Shown here in pieces: positions 9,697 to 20,939 of a stretch of DNA of 58,584 nucleotides. Each line of letters starts with the position of its first letter. The first letter of the stretch is position 1. This DNA comes from Chara braunii. Taxonomy: Eukaryota > Streptophyta > Charophyceae > Charales > Characeae. The translations under genes were made by a program, and so were the position numbers. The notes beneath the pieces are model-generated. The model worked only from the letters and a program-made list of their open reading frames with translations, was not told the DNA's origin and did not search any database. The DNA is taken from positions 652,092 through 710,675 of the forward strand of contig BFEA01000239.1 of NCBI GenBank assembly GCA_003427395.1, in the 5' to 3' direction.

Positions 9697-10310
9697 AACT
9701 GGCCAGCCTCCCATTTGACAGATGCTCATACACACGAGAGTGTGGAAGTGCTTATGCACTTGTGCGCTAGTTGTGAGGAGCAGCGCTATGCCAGAGAGCT
9801 GCGCCAGGAAGAGATGAGAGAGAGAGTTGGGCGCTGGCTGGAAGAAGAGCAGCCATAGCTGCGCTAGCGCCAGTTAGTATTAGTGGTAGGAATAGTTAGT
9901 AGAGAAGACCAGTGAGTAGTATCAGAGTAGATCCTCGTGTGATAGGAAGTGTGCATGCATGGTGAGTGTGAGTAGACCAGGGCTATAGACATTGAGAGGG
10001 AGAGAGAGAACAGAAGAAGAGAAGGGAGAGAAGTAAGCTATGGTGGAACTTACCTGCTGAGCGATGTTCTTGGTGAATGGCTGCTGGCGCTGATGAGCGC
10101 CAGGCCTGGAGCTCTTGTTGGATGAAGAAGACTTGTAATACTGTTGGGCGCTTTACATTTTGAACTTGTGATTCTCTTTCCTTAATCTGGTTGTGATAAT
10201 TGAGTTGCATTTCCTGGTTTCCACTCATCCTCCATTGAACTTTGCGTGAGATATTGCAAATCTGTGAGATCTGTGTTACATACATGTTATTTGATACACT
10301 CCAGCAAGTG
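9697..10310 (+). repeat. LTR-like segment (R-U5 type)
   Basis: Shares an ordered set of blocks with the minus strand of 13660-13021. The blocks are GCAGCCATAGCTGC, a GTTAGTAGA block, CAGAGTAGA, a GTGTGA/GTGCATGCATG block, a GA-rich tract, ACTTACCTG, and a long tail containing GTGTGATC/TACATACATG-like words. No open frame of note except a Glu/Arg-rich 89-codon frame (9589-9858) with no domain. I read it as part of an LTR of a retroelement distinct from the chromovirus. The ends are not defined. Confidence 0.5.
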
Positions 10311-10383
10311 ACGAACGGACAGGTTCCTTGCAGAGGTGTTGTGGGGCTTGGAATGGTCCTGATGTGTACTTCCTACGAAGTAC

Positions 10384-12224
10384 TTGGCACAAACTTACCT
10401 TTGGGAATCATCTGACAAGATGCAACTCATCTCATTTTTGAATTCTCTGACTATAGGTATATTCTTGAAAGAGAGCGAGCAGGGACTTCAAAAAAACTCA
10501 TTTGGGGAGGTGAGTCAGCAGATTCAGCAGACGTATGGTCTTCCTGCAGTGAATGGGCGATCAATGGTTGATTGGCCTGAAATAAATATTGCCTGGAGCC
10601 TGAAGGTATTTTTGCCAAAAATAGAGAAGTGAGTTGTCTTTCTTAACCTTCTTTTTGGCTTCTTGGTGGAATAGCCATGATGATTCTCAAGCCTCCATTT
10701 TGCTCAACTAACGTTTCGCAGCCTGCCAGTGTTATCCCAAGTACGGGAGGTAACCCAGTGATGATATTGGTAGCGTTGCGATGACAGAAGAGGCAGCAGT
10801 AGTAGCAGGACCATGTAATTGACGACAGGCACTGTGACAAGTCGGCATGGCTAACAAGGCTGCTCTCTCCCAGTTGGAGCAGCACCAGGTTAAGTCCCTC
10901 GAGGGTATGCACTGTGCCCGTATGGCAGAGCACTTTCCGCAAGTGCAGCAGAAGGTGGCGAACGACGAAGAAAAGGAGTGGCTCAGGAAGACGGAGGAGC
11001 AGTTACAGGATGTAGAAGCAGCGGCCACTTAGCAGCAAGCCAAGAAGAGGCTAAGCGAGTGATTTGGCCATCCCAGCAGGTAAAACAGAGTGCTCTCGTG
11101 AGACCCTCGTCATGGAGGAAAACACCATTGTCACGCAGTTTGGCAAGTGGATTGGTCTAACGGCTGCAGACCTGCTTACTAAGGAGCAAACAGATGTAGG
11201 TTTATCGCTACTTAGATCTTATGGTTACTGCGGACTGTTGCTGGGAACGCCATCAACCTTTTTGTCCGTGTGCTGGCACCAAATTACAAGTGGATGGAAT
11301 CCGTCGACTGGTGGTCCCGTGAAAGCAGCACGTGAAAATCAGAAAGAACGGACGTTGGACCAACCGGAAATTCATGGCTTCATTGCCTACTTGGTAGGTC
11401 ACAAGATAAGGTGGGATCCTCTTGCAGTCAGGGTGGACAGGCTGCAAACCTGACTAGCTTTGGTCGAGTCCCAGCTTCTGGACAGCTTCTCCAGTTCTTC
11501 ATCTCCTGAGGTTATTGCAGACTAGAACCAAGTGGACGATTTCAGTAAGGGGGGTGGGCGCTGATCAGCCCCAGCTTAGGAAACTCCATCTGGACATCAA
11601 CTCCCTACAGCAGCAGGTACAGCATCGACAATCACAACTGGACTCAGAAGGCCACAGTTCAGCAGAGCTCCATAGGATAACGGACTTCAGTGATCTTCGA
11701 CAATCATACCAAGGCTGATCTAACCCACTGATGGAGTAAGTTCAGCCTGCAACCGGAACTGCAGTAGACTCTGCATTAGAGTCCTATCATGCTACGGTTT
11801 TTCTTCGCGGTTTTTGTCTGATCTGATTTTGTCCCTATTCAGACAAGCACACGTTTTGTTCAATTGGGCCTCTTCGTAGAGGTGGCTGTTCAGGGTCTGT
11901 TTGGTTCCCATTAGGACTGGACTGCTTTCTATCCACTGTGACACACAAGGCAGTTTGTCTGCATCTGGAGGCTTCACAACTTGTTCAGAGGTAGCTGCTG
12001 ATGCAGTGAGGTCCCTGAACCCAACAGCCCAGGTCCAGGTCCAGACTGACTATATGGATGCTCCTGGGCGCACCATAAATTTCTGGTTCAACGCTCGAGA
12101 TGTAGGTCGGGAGGCCGATCACGCGGTTCAGGACCACTGGACTAGAGAAGACTGGGTCGAGCATCGATATGCATTTAAGGCTGGATTGGACATTCAGGCA
12201 TTCAGTCATTTGCAGTTGAACTGA
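10384..12224 (+). other. degenerate open frames, possibly gag remnants
   Basis: A run of short plus-strand frames: 10384-10632; 10847-11032, Gln/Glu-rich with KVANDEEKEWLRKTEEQLQD; 11064-11453; 11515-11718, with a heptad-like LRKLHLDINSLQQQVQHRQ; and 11901-12224. They follow an LTR-like segment in the same orientation, the position gag would occupy. None shows a zinc knuckle, protease or other diagnostic motif. I cannot name a function, and the frames could be chance. Confidence 0.3.
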
Positions 12225-12299
12225 CAAGTCACCAAGCTGCTTGAGCCCAGTGCTTGCCATAGAGGCGTTAGGCCAAAGAGCCAGAGTGGACGCTGGAGC

Positions 12300-13020
12300 T
12301 TAGGGACCTGGTGTTCTATAGAAGAGGAGAGAGACTCATGAACACACGCACACACTAACTCCTATCGGGCAGCTATGGCTGCCATCTACTTCTACTACTA
12401 ACGTACAAGCAGCTATGGGCGTGTCTTCCTCCTCTTAGCCCACTTCTCGTACAGGCACCAGCAGACCTCCGTAGCTCAAGACGCTCAGGCAGCGCTTCCG
12501 AATGGCTCACAGGCAGAATGAATGAATGACTTGACGCTCCCTCTTTTTATACTTCGAATCGTCAAAGGTGTGCCCTTTGACCTTGGGCCCGGGGTGCACA
12601 CAGTCCCTCATAGTACTTGCTGACTAGACAAAGTGCGACCGGGACTGGTTACCAATAACTAGGCTAGGTAGGACTAGGACTGCCCTTTTGCTGATTGTGC
12701 TAGGACTGCCCTTCGCTGACACACACGCGGACTGATTCCTAGGACCTACGAAGGGCCAGTCTGCAGACTTCTAGAAGGTCATGGACTGACCTTTCGGAAA
12801 CTGTAGCAGCTACTACCTACCCCACTGCTAAGACTCCTGAACACAGACCTACGGTTCAAGACCCGACGACCATGCTACCTACAACAGGCAAACAGACGAC
12901 TTTCAAGACACAAGTCGCGGGTCCAAGCACCCACGGGTCAACGCGTACTGTACATGGGTGAGGGCGAGGTCTAGGGATCGAGCCCTGGGAACTGCATCTG
13001 CTATCGTAAAGGTAAAAACG
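12300..13020 (-). repeat. LTR-like segment with TATA box, minus strand
   Basis: Read on the minus strand it contains TATAAAAAG at 12551-12543. About 168 bp downstream is GGCAGCCATAGCTGCC (12383-12368), matching the plus-strand layout at 9690/9850. Upstream of the TATA box the GGGCAGTCCTAG word is repeated. It seems truncated near 12300. Confidence 0.45.
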
Positions 13021-13660
13021 GTTTCAATTGTGTTCTACAGATAGAATAAGTGACTTGCTGTTTTTGTACTTGCTGTGATTTTCGGGCAGGTATGTGCGCA
13101 TAATGGTTCTTAGTGTGTTTGACTACTGCTTGGTTGCATGGGTTGCAATGAACCTCTTAGTTCAACACCAGTGAACACACATATTCACACCTCATGCATA
13201 TATGAGATCACACGAAGTTCACACTGAAGACCAGAGAGATTAAGACCAGAAACGCAACTTATGAATTCCAACAAGTTATACAAGAGCAATAAGAGTTCTA
13301 AGTCACCAGCGCACAACAGCGCATGTCATAGGTAACCAAACATCCAACATAATCACCCAGGTAAGTATCTTCTTCCTCCCTGCTCCTCTCTCTCTGTTGT
13401 AGCTCCCCTCCTTGCTGGTCTTCTCCTTAGCTTATGACCTCGCTGTATCTTCTCTCCCTACATGCATGCACAATCACACTAACTTCTACTCAAAGGTCTA
13501 CTCTGAATACACCCACTGTCAACTCTACTAACCCCTCTGGAGTCCACTACTAATACACCCACTGTCAACTCTACTAACCCCTCTGTAGTCCACTACTAAC
13601 AACTAGCACTAAAACTTCTGCACTGGCGCAGCTATGGCTGCCTTCTCCCTGCCCGATCAG
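13021..13660 (-). repeat. LTR-like R-U5 segment, minus strand
   Basis: The reverse complement matches 9840-10290 block by block, starting at GGCAGCCATAGCTGCGCC and including CAGAGTAGACC, GTGCATGCATG, a GA-rich stretch and CTTACCTGGG. A 46-bp stretch inside it (13510-13601) is duplicated in tandem. The donor-like CAGGTAAGT at 13358-13366 (plus) is followed by a CT-rich run. Confidence 0.55.
13510..13601 (+). repeat. 46-bp tandem duplication
   Basis: ACACCCACTGTCAACTCTAC continues through AACCCCTCTGGAGTCCACTA and repeats once with one visible change (GG to GT). Confidence 0.9.
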
Positions 13661-13964
13661 TACTCTCCTCTTCGGTTTGTACTGCAACACTACCACACCT
13701 GCGTGGATGCCCACTCACTCGTCAGTGGACTAGCGCCGTAGGTTTGACCGATAGTTAAAAGACCGATAGGCAATTGATCAGTAGGCATTTCATCGTCATA
13801 CATAATGATTGAAATCATTGGCAGTGGCACACTGAGGGTGGAATGCGAATAGGGGACGTTGATGCATTGTCAAAAGGGAGATTATGCGTCGAGTGTGAGG
13901 GAGAGAAAAGGAGGAGATAGAGATGGCGTGGGAGAGAAAAAGGAAGAAAAGAGGGTTGTCAAGC

Positions 13965-14700
13965 GTGCCGGTTGCTTCAACCACTACAACTTGTGACTTT
14001 TCGGGATGCATCAAGAGTTGGAGTCCCTTTCAGTCATCTCGATCGGGGAGATTTCTTCAGAGGGACGAGTTTCGAGTCTTCGGAAGACTTCATGTTGCTA
14101 TCAGTGATAGCAAGTAGGTTACCTACTAAACCCTCACTTGCCCTCAACACCCACACTTTGCATCGACCCAAAACGAAATGGCATTTATGTTTTCGAGTCA
14201 TTGTCAAAGGGTCTTCTTTGAGTCTAAAAAGGTCGTTCAACGATAAAAACTAGGTCAGACTGAATGACAAAGTCGAAAAGGGAAGTGTCTAGTGTGAGGG
14301 GGGTTGAAAGTGTGGGACATGATGGGTAAAACGATTGGGGGATTGATTGCGTCAGACTTGTGTAATGTGTTATTTTATGTTTGCAGGTCAGTACACGACC
14401 TTCCCTGTGCTGACTATTGTCAAAACCATTCTGATAATACTGTGCTCATGTGGGCTTAGACCCAGACACTTAAACGCTGCGTTTTCTCTTATACATTTGG
14501 TTTGGATTGTCTGCCCTCTTTGGTCTTAATGCTGAAGTAGACTAGGATTATTGAAATGGCCACGGGCCTCTTGCATTTCATGTTATTTTGGAAAGTTTTG
14601 AGCCTATATTTACTATCGATGCATGATTAAATGGTTAGAGACATGCACTTTTCATTGAGATGTCGCCCATGTGAGTGTATCTCATTGCTTTACTGCAACC
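13965..14700 (-). repeat. relative of the giant LTR, structured segment
   Basis: The reverse complement matches 16330-16830 (plus), and the part from 14440 matches 25950-26200 (plus). On the minus strand it holds three adjacent hairpins: GTAGG-taa-CCTAC, TTGCTATCA-c-TGATAGCAA (14113-14095) and AGTCTTC-c-GAAGACT (about 14089-14075). The giant LTR at 33321-33359 has equivalents of the first two with different stem sequences. No coding domain is visible. Confidence 0.6.
14095..14113. other. perfect 19-bp palindrome
   Basis: TTGCTATCA, a one-base centre, and TGATAGCAA. It is the counterpart of CTGTTATCA/TGATAACAG at 33341-33359 and of an imperfect hairpin at 16720-16739. Confidence 0.85.
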
Positions 14701-14957
14701 CAACCCTCAACAATCCCTATGATCAATGAAGTAGTTAGGAAAAAGTATTGCATTTTGAAAATTAAGTTAGTTAGTCTCATGCTTGGATTGTTACGATCCG
14801 TTTAATATTGAACAGGCAAATAAGGTAGAGATTCAAAGGACGAATCGCTTTGTTGTTTTGGTGAAGGATGATCCGACTGCTTGATGATTAACGTATTGAT
14901 TGCTTGATGAATGATATTTGACTATCTGATGAATGCAAAATTGAATGGTTTTGAGAT

Positions 14958-15530
14958 GTGACTGGATAAAGGGCCAAGGAGTGTTCGTCCAGTTGCTTCA
15001 TGTGTTTAACTTGATAATCTGATTGGTATTGAGAAGCGACTGGATAGAAGGCCAAGGAGTGCCCGTCCAGTTGCTTCGTGTATGTTTAACTTGATGATTT
15101 GATTGCTATTGAGACGTGACTGGACAGAGGGTCAAGGAGTGTCCGTCCAGTTGCTTCGTGTGTGTTTAACTTGATGATCTAAATAGTTTTGAGAAGTGGT
15201 TGGATAGAGGGTCAAGGAGTGCACGTCCAATTGCTTTGTGTGTGTTTAACTCGATGGTCTAACTTGGTATTGAGAAGTGATTGGATAGAGGGTCGAGGAG
15301 TGTCCGTCCAGTTGCTTCGTGCGTGTTGATCTGAATAGTATTGGAGGTGTGACTGGATAGAGGGCCAAGGAGTGTCCGTCTAGTTGCTTCATGTGTGATG
15401 ATGCATTTAAATCGGATGTATTGAATGATATTGAAGGGCAGTTGGATAGAGGGTCAAGGAGTGCCCGTCCAGTCGCTTCACGTATGATGATATGATTTAA
15501 TGTGTTGAATGGTATTTGGAGGAGTGACAG
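14958..15530 (+). repeat. 81-bp tandem array, seven units
   Basis: Seven units of about 78-85 bp. Each has the core ACTGGATAGAGGGTCAAGGA, then GTGTCCGTCCAGTTGCTTC and a TGTGTTTAACTTGATGATCT linker. Unit cores begin at about 14961, 15039, 15119, 15200, 15280, 15352 and 15440. Each core can fold: ACTGGA pairs with TCCAGT about 20 nt further on. The unit at 15200 has TTGGA pairing with TCCAA, a compensating change. Two degenerate units of the same array lie at 25683-25800. Confidence 0.9.
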
Positions 15531-15538
15531 GATAGCGG

Positions 15539-16000
15539 TGTCGGGCGTGGCAGTCCCACACCCAGACGTAAAGTAATTTTAGTGTCGGACCTCACGGTCG
15601 CATCACGCAGGAGTTTTAGAAGTGTTTCAGCTAAGACCAACTCCGACCGTGCGCGCTAGCTATACCCCTCGCGACTCCCTGCGACAGGACAGAGATCCCA
15701 CGAGGTACAACTCACATCCACCTGCGGGAGCTGCCACCATCCCTTAGGTGGGCGTATCCCTGCTGAGCTACTAACTCACATGCGAAGGTTTTTACTTGCA
15801 ATCGCAGAGGTAAGTCAGCCGAGGGCGTTGCTCGATTGCCGTAGCATAGGCATACGCGCGGTTGAACGCCTAAGACTGACCCGTATACGCGTCGGGCATC
15901 AGGGCGCTGATCTCCCGGACCGACTTACAAATCAGGTCGACTCGACTGACGAACGTTCGCGCATACTACGTTTTGCCTATAAACAGTTCTAATAGGTATG
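15539..16000 (+). repeat. LTR-terminus module, diverged copy
   Basis: Begins TGTCGGGCGTGGCAGTCCC, which aligns with the giant LTR terminus TGTCGAGCGCATCGGTCCC at 31103. It continues with shared blocks: a CACGCAGG block, TCGCGA/CTCGCGAG, CGACAGGACAG, CCACCTGCGGGAGCTG, CACCATCCCTTAGGTGGGCG, TATCCCTG, ACATGCGAA and AGCCGAGGG. The same module is at 31103-31480, 51668-52040 and, inverted, 26490-26815. Identity falls off after about 15920. Confidence 0.75.
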
Positions 16001-16329
16001 ACTCATAACCTAACTCCTTTTTCCAAAGCAGACTCCCCTCAATGTTTGAATTATCAGGGGTTGCGTATAAAACATATACCCATCCTACCTAGTGATTAAG
16101 TCCATTCGACATATCTCTCTATGAGAATCCTTTGTCATATCACACGTACATATGAGAATGAGATAAGACTTGAGTAATTAAGCGAGGAGATGTTACATAC
16201 ACACAACACATTCACAAGAATAGTCTGAATTCATCAAGGAAAACAAAGGTCATTGACCTTTCAAATATGTATAGATGAAATGAACACTCCTAATCTGTTC
16301 AACATCAGGGAAAGGCGTCAGGCTGGGTA

Positions 16330-16830
16330 CTCAAACCAAATGTATAAAATTGCGCACTGATCGGACATCTGGATCAAGGCCTAGGATAGCGTAAGCTTCT
16401 CAATGGGTTGTAGTGAATAGAGCGGCTGGTCGTTTTATTGACCTGCAAACAAATCCAAATGCATTACACAATTCTAACAGAGTCAACCATTTATTCACTC
16501 TTACCCACATTACACTTACACTTCCAACCTTTCAGTAAGACATTCGCCCTTTCTACTTAGTCATTCATCCAAAATCTGACTTCAGTCATTTCAAGGACCC
16601 TTTTTGACCAAGCACAGACCCTTCAGACAATGACCCGAAATCAGAAATGCCTTTCAGTGCAGAGGTCGATGCAAAGTGTGGGTGTAGAGGGTGAGTGAGG
16701 GTTGAGTTGGCGAACCAACCTGTTACCATAAGGCAACAGCATGTAGTCTTGTATAGACTCATAATGAGTCTTCTTGATCAAGATGACCTGCAATCACACA
16801 CAAGTCAAAATTGTTTCAACACCTCTTTGC
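16330..16830 (+). repeat. structured LTR segment, inverted relative to 13965-14700
   Basis: Carries GTCGATGCAAAGTGTGGGTG and then GTTGG-cgaa-CCAAC, CTGTT-ACC-ataa-GGC-AACAG (16720-16739), AGTCT-tgtat-AGACT and GACTCAT-a-ATGAGTC. It sits about 1.2 kb from the LTR-like terminus at 15539, in the same orientation as the giant LTR, where the equivalent hairpins lie about 2.2 kb from the terminus. Confidence 0.6.
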
Positions 16831-17285
16831 CATCGACATGACCCTATCTGAAGTTCAATATAGCGAACTTCATTCTAGTCGAGAATAATACTACATCGAT
16901 ATAACTCCCTCTAGGCAGCCTCTCTAACTTCTCATCAGATCAATTTCTAGAGATAGTCGTCTAAAAGAAGGAAAGTATAGGGCTAACATCACTAATATTT
17001 TCTGCCTTATCATACGATTCCCCACTTAAGACATGCACAGGCAAAACATCATCAACTCATCTGGAATAGAATCATAAGATTGTCATCAATCAAGAGGTTA
17101 AGGTAGCAGAACGGGTCACACGGGGTCACATTCCTTCTACCTCCACCTTTGTAGAATCAGGAAGTGGTCTGTTAGTAATGGATCGATCTCTTTTCAGGGC
17201 TTTCACCGTTCCCTGTCTATCGAGGAGATTAGTATCAGTATGGTAGACCACTCGGGATCTACTCATCCTCACCGGGCGTCTGCTT

Positions 17286-18465
17286 GTGATAGGGCGGACC
17301 TCATGGGCCTCGCTTCTCTTATCACTATTTGATGTTGAAGCACGGCTGGCTAGTAATAAGGCAGGCTTCTCGGAGCCTTGCTACTCTTATCACTGTCCGT
17401 GTCATTATTGTGATAAGGCAGGCTTCTCGGAGCCTTGGTACTCTTATCACATTGTTAGTGACATCATTGCGAGAAGGCAGGTTGCTCGGAGCCTTGCTAC
17501 TCTTATCACATTGTTAGTGATATCATTGCGATAAGGCAGGCTGTTCGGAGCCTTGCTACTCTTATCACATTGTTAGTGACATCATTGCGATAAGGCAGGC
17601 TTCTCGGAGCCTTGCTACTCTTATCACTGTTCGTGTTATTAGCGTGATAAGGCAGGCTTCTCGGAGCCTTGCTACTCTTATCGCATCGTGTTATTAGTGT
17701 GATAAGGCAGACTTCTCGGAGCCTTGGTACTCTTATCACATCGTGTTATTAGTGTGATAAGGCAGGCTTCTCGNNNNNNNNNNNNNNNNNNNNNNNNNNN
17801 NNNNNNNNNNNNNNNNNNNNNNNNNNNNNNNNNNNNNNNNNNNNNNNNNNNNNNNNNNNNNNNNNNNNNNNNNNNNNNNNNNNNNNNNNNNNNNNNNNNN
17901 NNNNNNNNNNNNNNNNNNNNNNNNNNNNNNNNNNNNNNNNNNNNNNNNNNNNNNNNNNNNNNNNNNNNNNNNNNNNNNNNNNNNNNNNNNNNNNNNNNNN
18001 NNNNNNNNNNNNNNNNNNNNNNNNNNNNNNNNNNNNNNNNNNNNNNNNNNNNNNNNNNNNNNNNNNNNNNNNNNNNNNNNNNNNNNNNNNNNNNNNNNNN
18101 NNNNNNNNNNNNNNNNNNNNNNNNNNNNNNNNNNNNNNNNNNNNNNNNNNNNNNNNNNNNNNNNNNNNNNNNNNNNNNNNNNNNNNNNNNNNNNNNNNNN
18201 NNNNNNNNNNNNNNNNNNNNNNNNNNNNNNNNNNNNNNNNNNNNNNNNNNNNNNNNNNNNNNNNNNNNNNNNNNNNNNNNNNNNNNNNNNNNNNNNNNNN
18301 NNNTTTCACGGAACCTTGCTCCTCCTATCACAACTTCCAGCGGAGTAAGGTCGGTTGGTAATAAGGCAGACTTCACGGAGTCTTGCTTCTCTTATTACCA
18401 CCTTCCTTACTTGAGCAGACTTAGGTAATAAGGCAGGTCTCTCGGGACCTTGCTCCTCTTATCAC
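17286..18465 (+). repeat. hairpin-forming tandem array interrupted by a gap
   Basis: About eleven visible units of about 60-66 bp, nine before and two to three after the N gap. Each has outer arms GTGATAAG and CTTATCAC about 40 bp apart and an inner stem AGGCT-tctcgg-AGCCT. Variants compensate: GTAATAAG with CTTATTAC (18358-18399), AGACT with AGTCT (same unit) and AGGTC with GACCT (18424-18465). Frames running through the array are by-products. Confidence 0.9.
17774..18303. other. assembly gap (530 N)
   Basis: Unresolved bases inside the hairpin array. Sequence on both sides belongs to the same array, so the gap is probably more of it; its true length is unknown. Confidence 0.99.
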
Positions 18466-18499
18466 CCTCGTAAGTTTACTACTTTAGAAGAACCTCTGT

Positions 18500-19800
18500 G
18501 TTTGAGTGTCACTATGACTGCGTCACAGCGTTTGCGTGTCACAACATGTATTTGTGTTTGTCACAGCATTTGTATTCGTTTGTCACAGTATCTGTGTATA
18601 TCTGTTTTATTTTTCACTGTGCCCTTGTATGTGTCACAGTGTCTGTGTGTGTTTGTCACAATGTGACTGTGTGTTTCTACTGTGCACTGCGTGTCACCGT
18701 GCACTATGTGTCTGTGCATTGTGCCACTGTGTGACTATCACTGTGAATGTGTGTTGCAGCATCTGTGTATGTGTGACTGTGTGTTTTTACTGTGTATGTG
18801 CGTGTGTCACAGTGTGACTATGTCTGTGTGTTACCATATGTTGTGTGTCACTTGTGTATGCGTTACCGTATATGTCACAGTCTGTGTCACTGTGTTTCTG
18901 TGTTTGTGTGACTGTGTATCTGTAGATCTATGTGGTTTCACTCTGTCTGTGTACGCCACTGTGTCTGTGTTTCACTGTGCACTGTGTGTCATTGTGCACT
19001 GTGTTTCACTGTGGACTGCGTGTGTTTCACAATTTCACTATGTCTGTGTATGTGTGTTTGAACTGTGTATTTCAAGGTCTGTATCTTGCTATGTATGCCA
19101 CAGTCTGTGTCACACTGTGTATGTCACAACCTGTGTCTCACCGTGTATGCCACAGTCTGCGTCACACTGTGTATCTGTGTATTTCAATGTGCATGTGTGT
19201 CACAGTATCTGCGTGTGTATCACAGTCTCTGTCCATGTCACAACATCTGCCTTTGTATGTCACTATATCTGTCTGCGTCACGGCATCTGGTTGTGTGTAT
19301 TGTTGTGCACAGTGTATCTATGCCACCGTGCATCTGTGTGACTGTGTATCTGTGAATGTCCGTTGTATGTGTGTGTGTCACTGTGACTGTGAATGACTGT
19401 ATACGTGACTGTGCACTGTGTATGACCGTGCACTGTGTCTGTGCACTGTGTATATGACTGCGTCACTGTGCACGTGTGTGTGACTGCGCATTGTCTGTGC
19501 ACTGTGTTTGTGCACTGTGTATATGACTGCGTCACTGTGCACGTGTGTGTGACTGTCACAGTATCTGTGTGTGTGTGACAGTGTATGTCACCTTGACTAT
19601 GTATGTATGTTGTGTGTGAGTGTGACAGTGACACTGTGACTGTGTATGCCACTTTGTCTGCGTTTATGTCACTTTGTCTGTGTGTATGTCACTTTTGTCT
19701 GTGTCACTGCGACTGTGTGCTTCACTGTTCACGTGCGTCTGTCACAGTGTGACTGTGTACATGACTGTGTATTGTGTGTCTGTTCCACTGTTTGTCTGTT
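18500..19800 (+). repeat. degenerate GT-rich tract (TGTGTCACTGTG-like)
   Basis: About 1.3 kb of irregular repeats of TGTGTCACTGTG, TGTATCTGTG and similar words. All frames give Cys/Val/His-rich translations of up to 219 codons, an artefact of the composition. There is a longer-range repeat of about 75-80 bp at about 19410-19560 (GTGCACTGTGTATATGACTG twice). Confidence 0.9.
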
Positions 19801-20027
19801 TGTCTGCCCCTTTATCGAAACGCAGCGGAGCAGTATGCACAGCATGCCAAGACCACAGCAAAGGGACACGACAGGCACAAGCTCGCATTCCAACAGTCGG
19901 TCGATGACGGGCCATCCCCACGACGCTGTCGGCGGATGCATCAGGCGTCCAACAAGTCTCCACCCTTGCATACGGTAATTAGTGGATGCAGGTATGACTA
20001 AATCGACTAGTAAACAATAATTGAATT

Positions 20028-20028
<1 letters not shown>

Positions 20029-20116
<88 letters not shown>

Positions 20117-20122
20117 TAATAA
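20029..20122 (+). repeat. (AAC)n-(AAT)n microsatellite
   Basis: About 14 AAC triplets pass directly into about 14 AAT triplets. About 800 bp to the right a second AAT tract (20844-20924) is followed by sequence vaguely related to 20180-20330, suggesting a duplicated repeat with its microsatellite. Confidence 0.95.
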
Positions 20123-20842
20123 TTGCAATAGCGCAAGGGAAATGAGCAATAGCGAGATGACAATATCCAAAATGCACAATCACATTGAAGGCCAGATAGT
20201 ATCACAGTGTCCAGAAAGCAGAAATGCACCAATATAACACCAATGAAGAGTCGTAACACTGAAGACCAATATCAATGAGAGTTTGTCCTCGCCACCCCCA
20301 TCATGAGTGTCCAGGCCCTATCTCCCTACTTGGCGCTCGACGCCCATCCTACGATCACGCAGCTACTACCAGTCTACGAATTGACAGTGCAACTGCTGAC
20401 ATCAGCAGCAGAACCGAAGTAATGGATGACGTCGACCCACGCAGACCTTTGCCAACACCAGGTATGTGCCCTCACAACATCATCATCTTTCTTTCTCTCC
20501 TTTCCCTCTTCCTCTCTCTCACTGTATATGTATGTCTGTTTGTCTATCTGCCTTTGTCTGTTCGTCTGTGTGTGTGTGTCACTGTGTATCAGTGCCACTT
20601 GTGTGTCTGTGCGAATGTATCTGTGTGTGTGTGCGGGACATCCAGCGGGATCCAGAGTGACGTGCGTGTGAACAGAGAGTTGTGTGGGCGCTGCGTCGCC
20701 ATAGCCAATGAAGTGAACTTGTATCTGAACTGTGTTCTCGGCTACCATATCTCTGAATTTGAGTGGCGATTGTCGCCAGTTTGCCACACAACTGTTTCGC
20801 ATACATGTGAAGTGTGAAAGATATCAAGTCTGATCATACTTA

Positions 20843-20843
<1 letters not shown>

Positions 20844-20876
<33 letters not shown>

Positions 20877-20924
20877 TAATAATAATAGTAATAATAGTAA
20901 TAATAATAATAATAATAATAATAT
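20844..20924 (+). repeat. (AAT)n microsatellite
   Basis: Interrupted AAT triplets with a few AAC and AGT interruptions. Confidence 0.95.
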
Positions 20925-20939
20925 GCAAGGAGTACAAGT

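Noticed and set aside
12955-12995. tRNA T-arm-like GGGATCGAGCCC
   Set aside because: No A-box, anticodon arm or acceptor pairing nearby; a single T-arm-like palindrome is not enough.
17286-18465. CRISPR-like array (regular repeats about 40 bp with spacers about 22-25 bp)
   Set aside because: Spacers are near-identical to each other, the repeats drift, and the context is eukaryotic retrotransposon DNA with no cas genes.
18498-19652. Long Cys/Val/His-rich open frames
   Set aside because: All frames and both strands are open because of the TGTGTCACTGTG-like composition; no domain and no codon structure.
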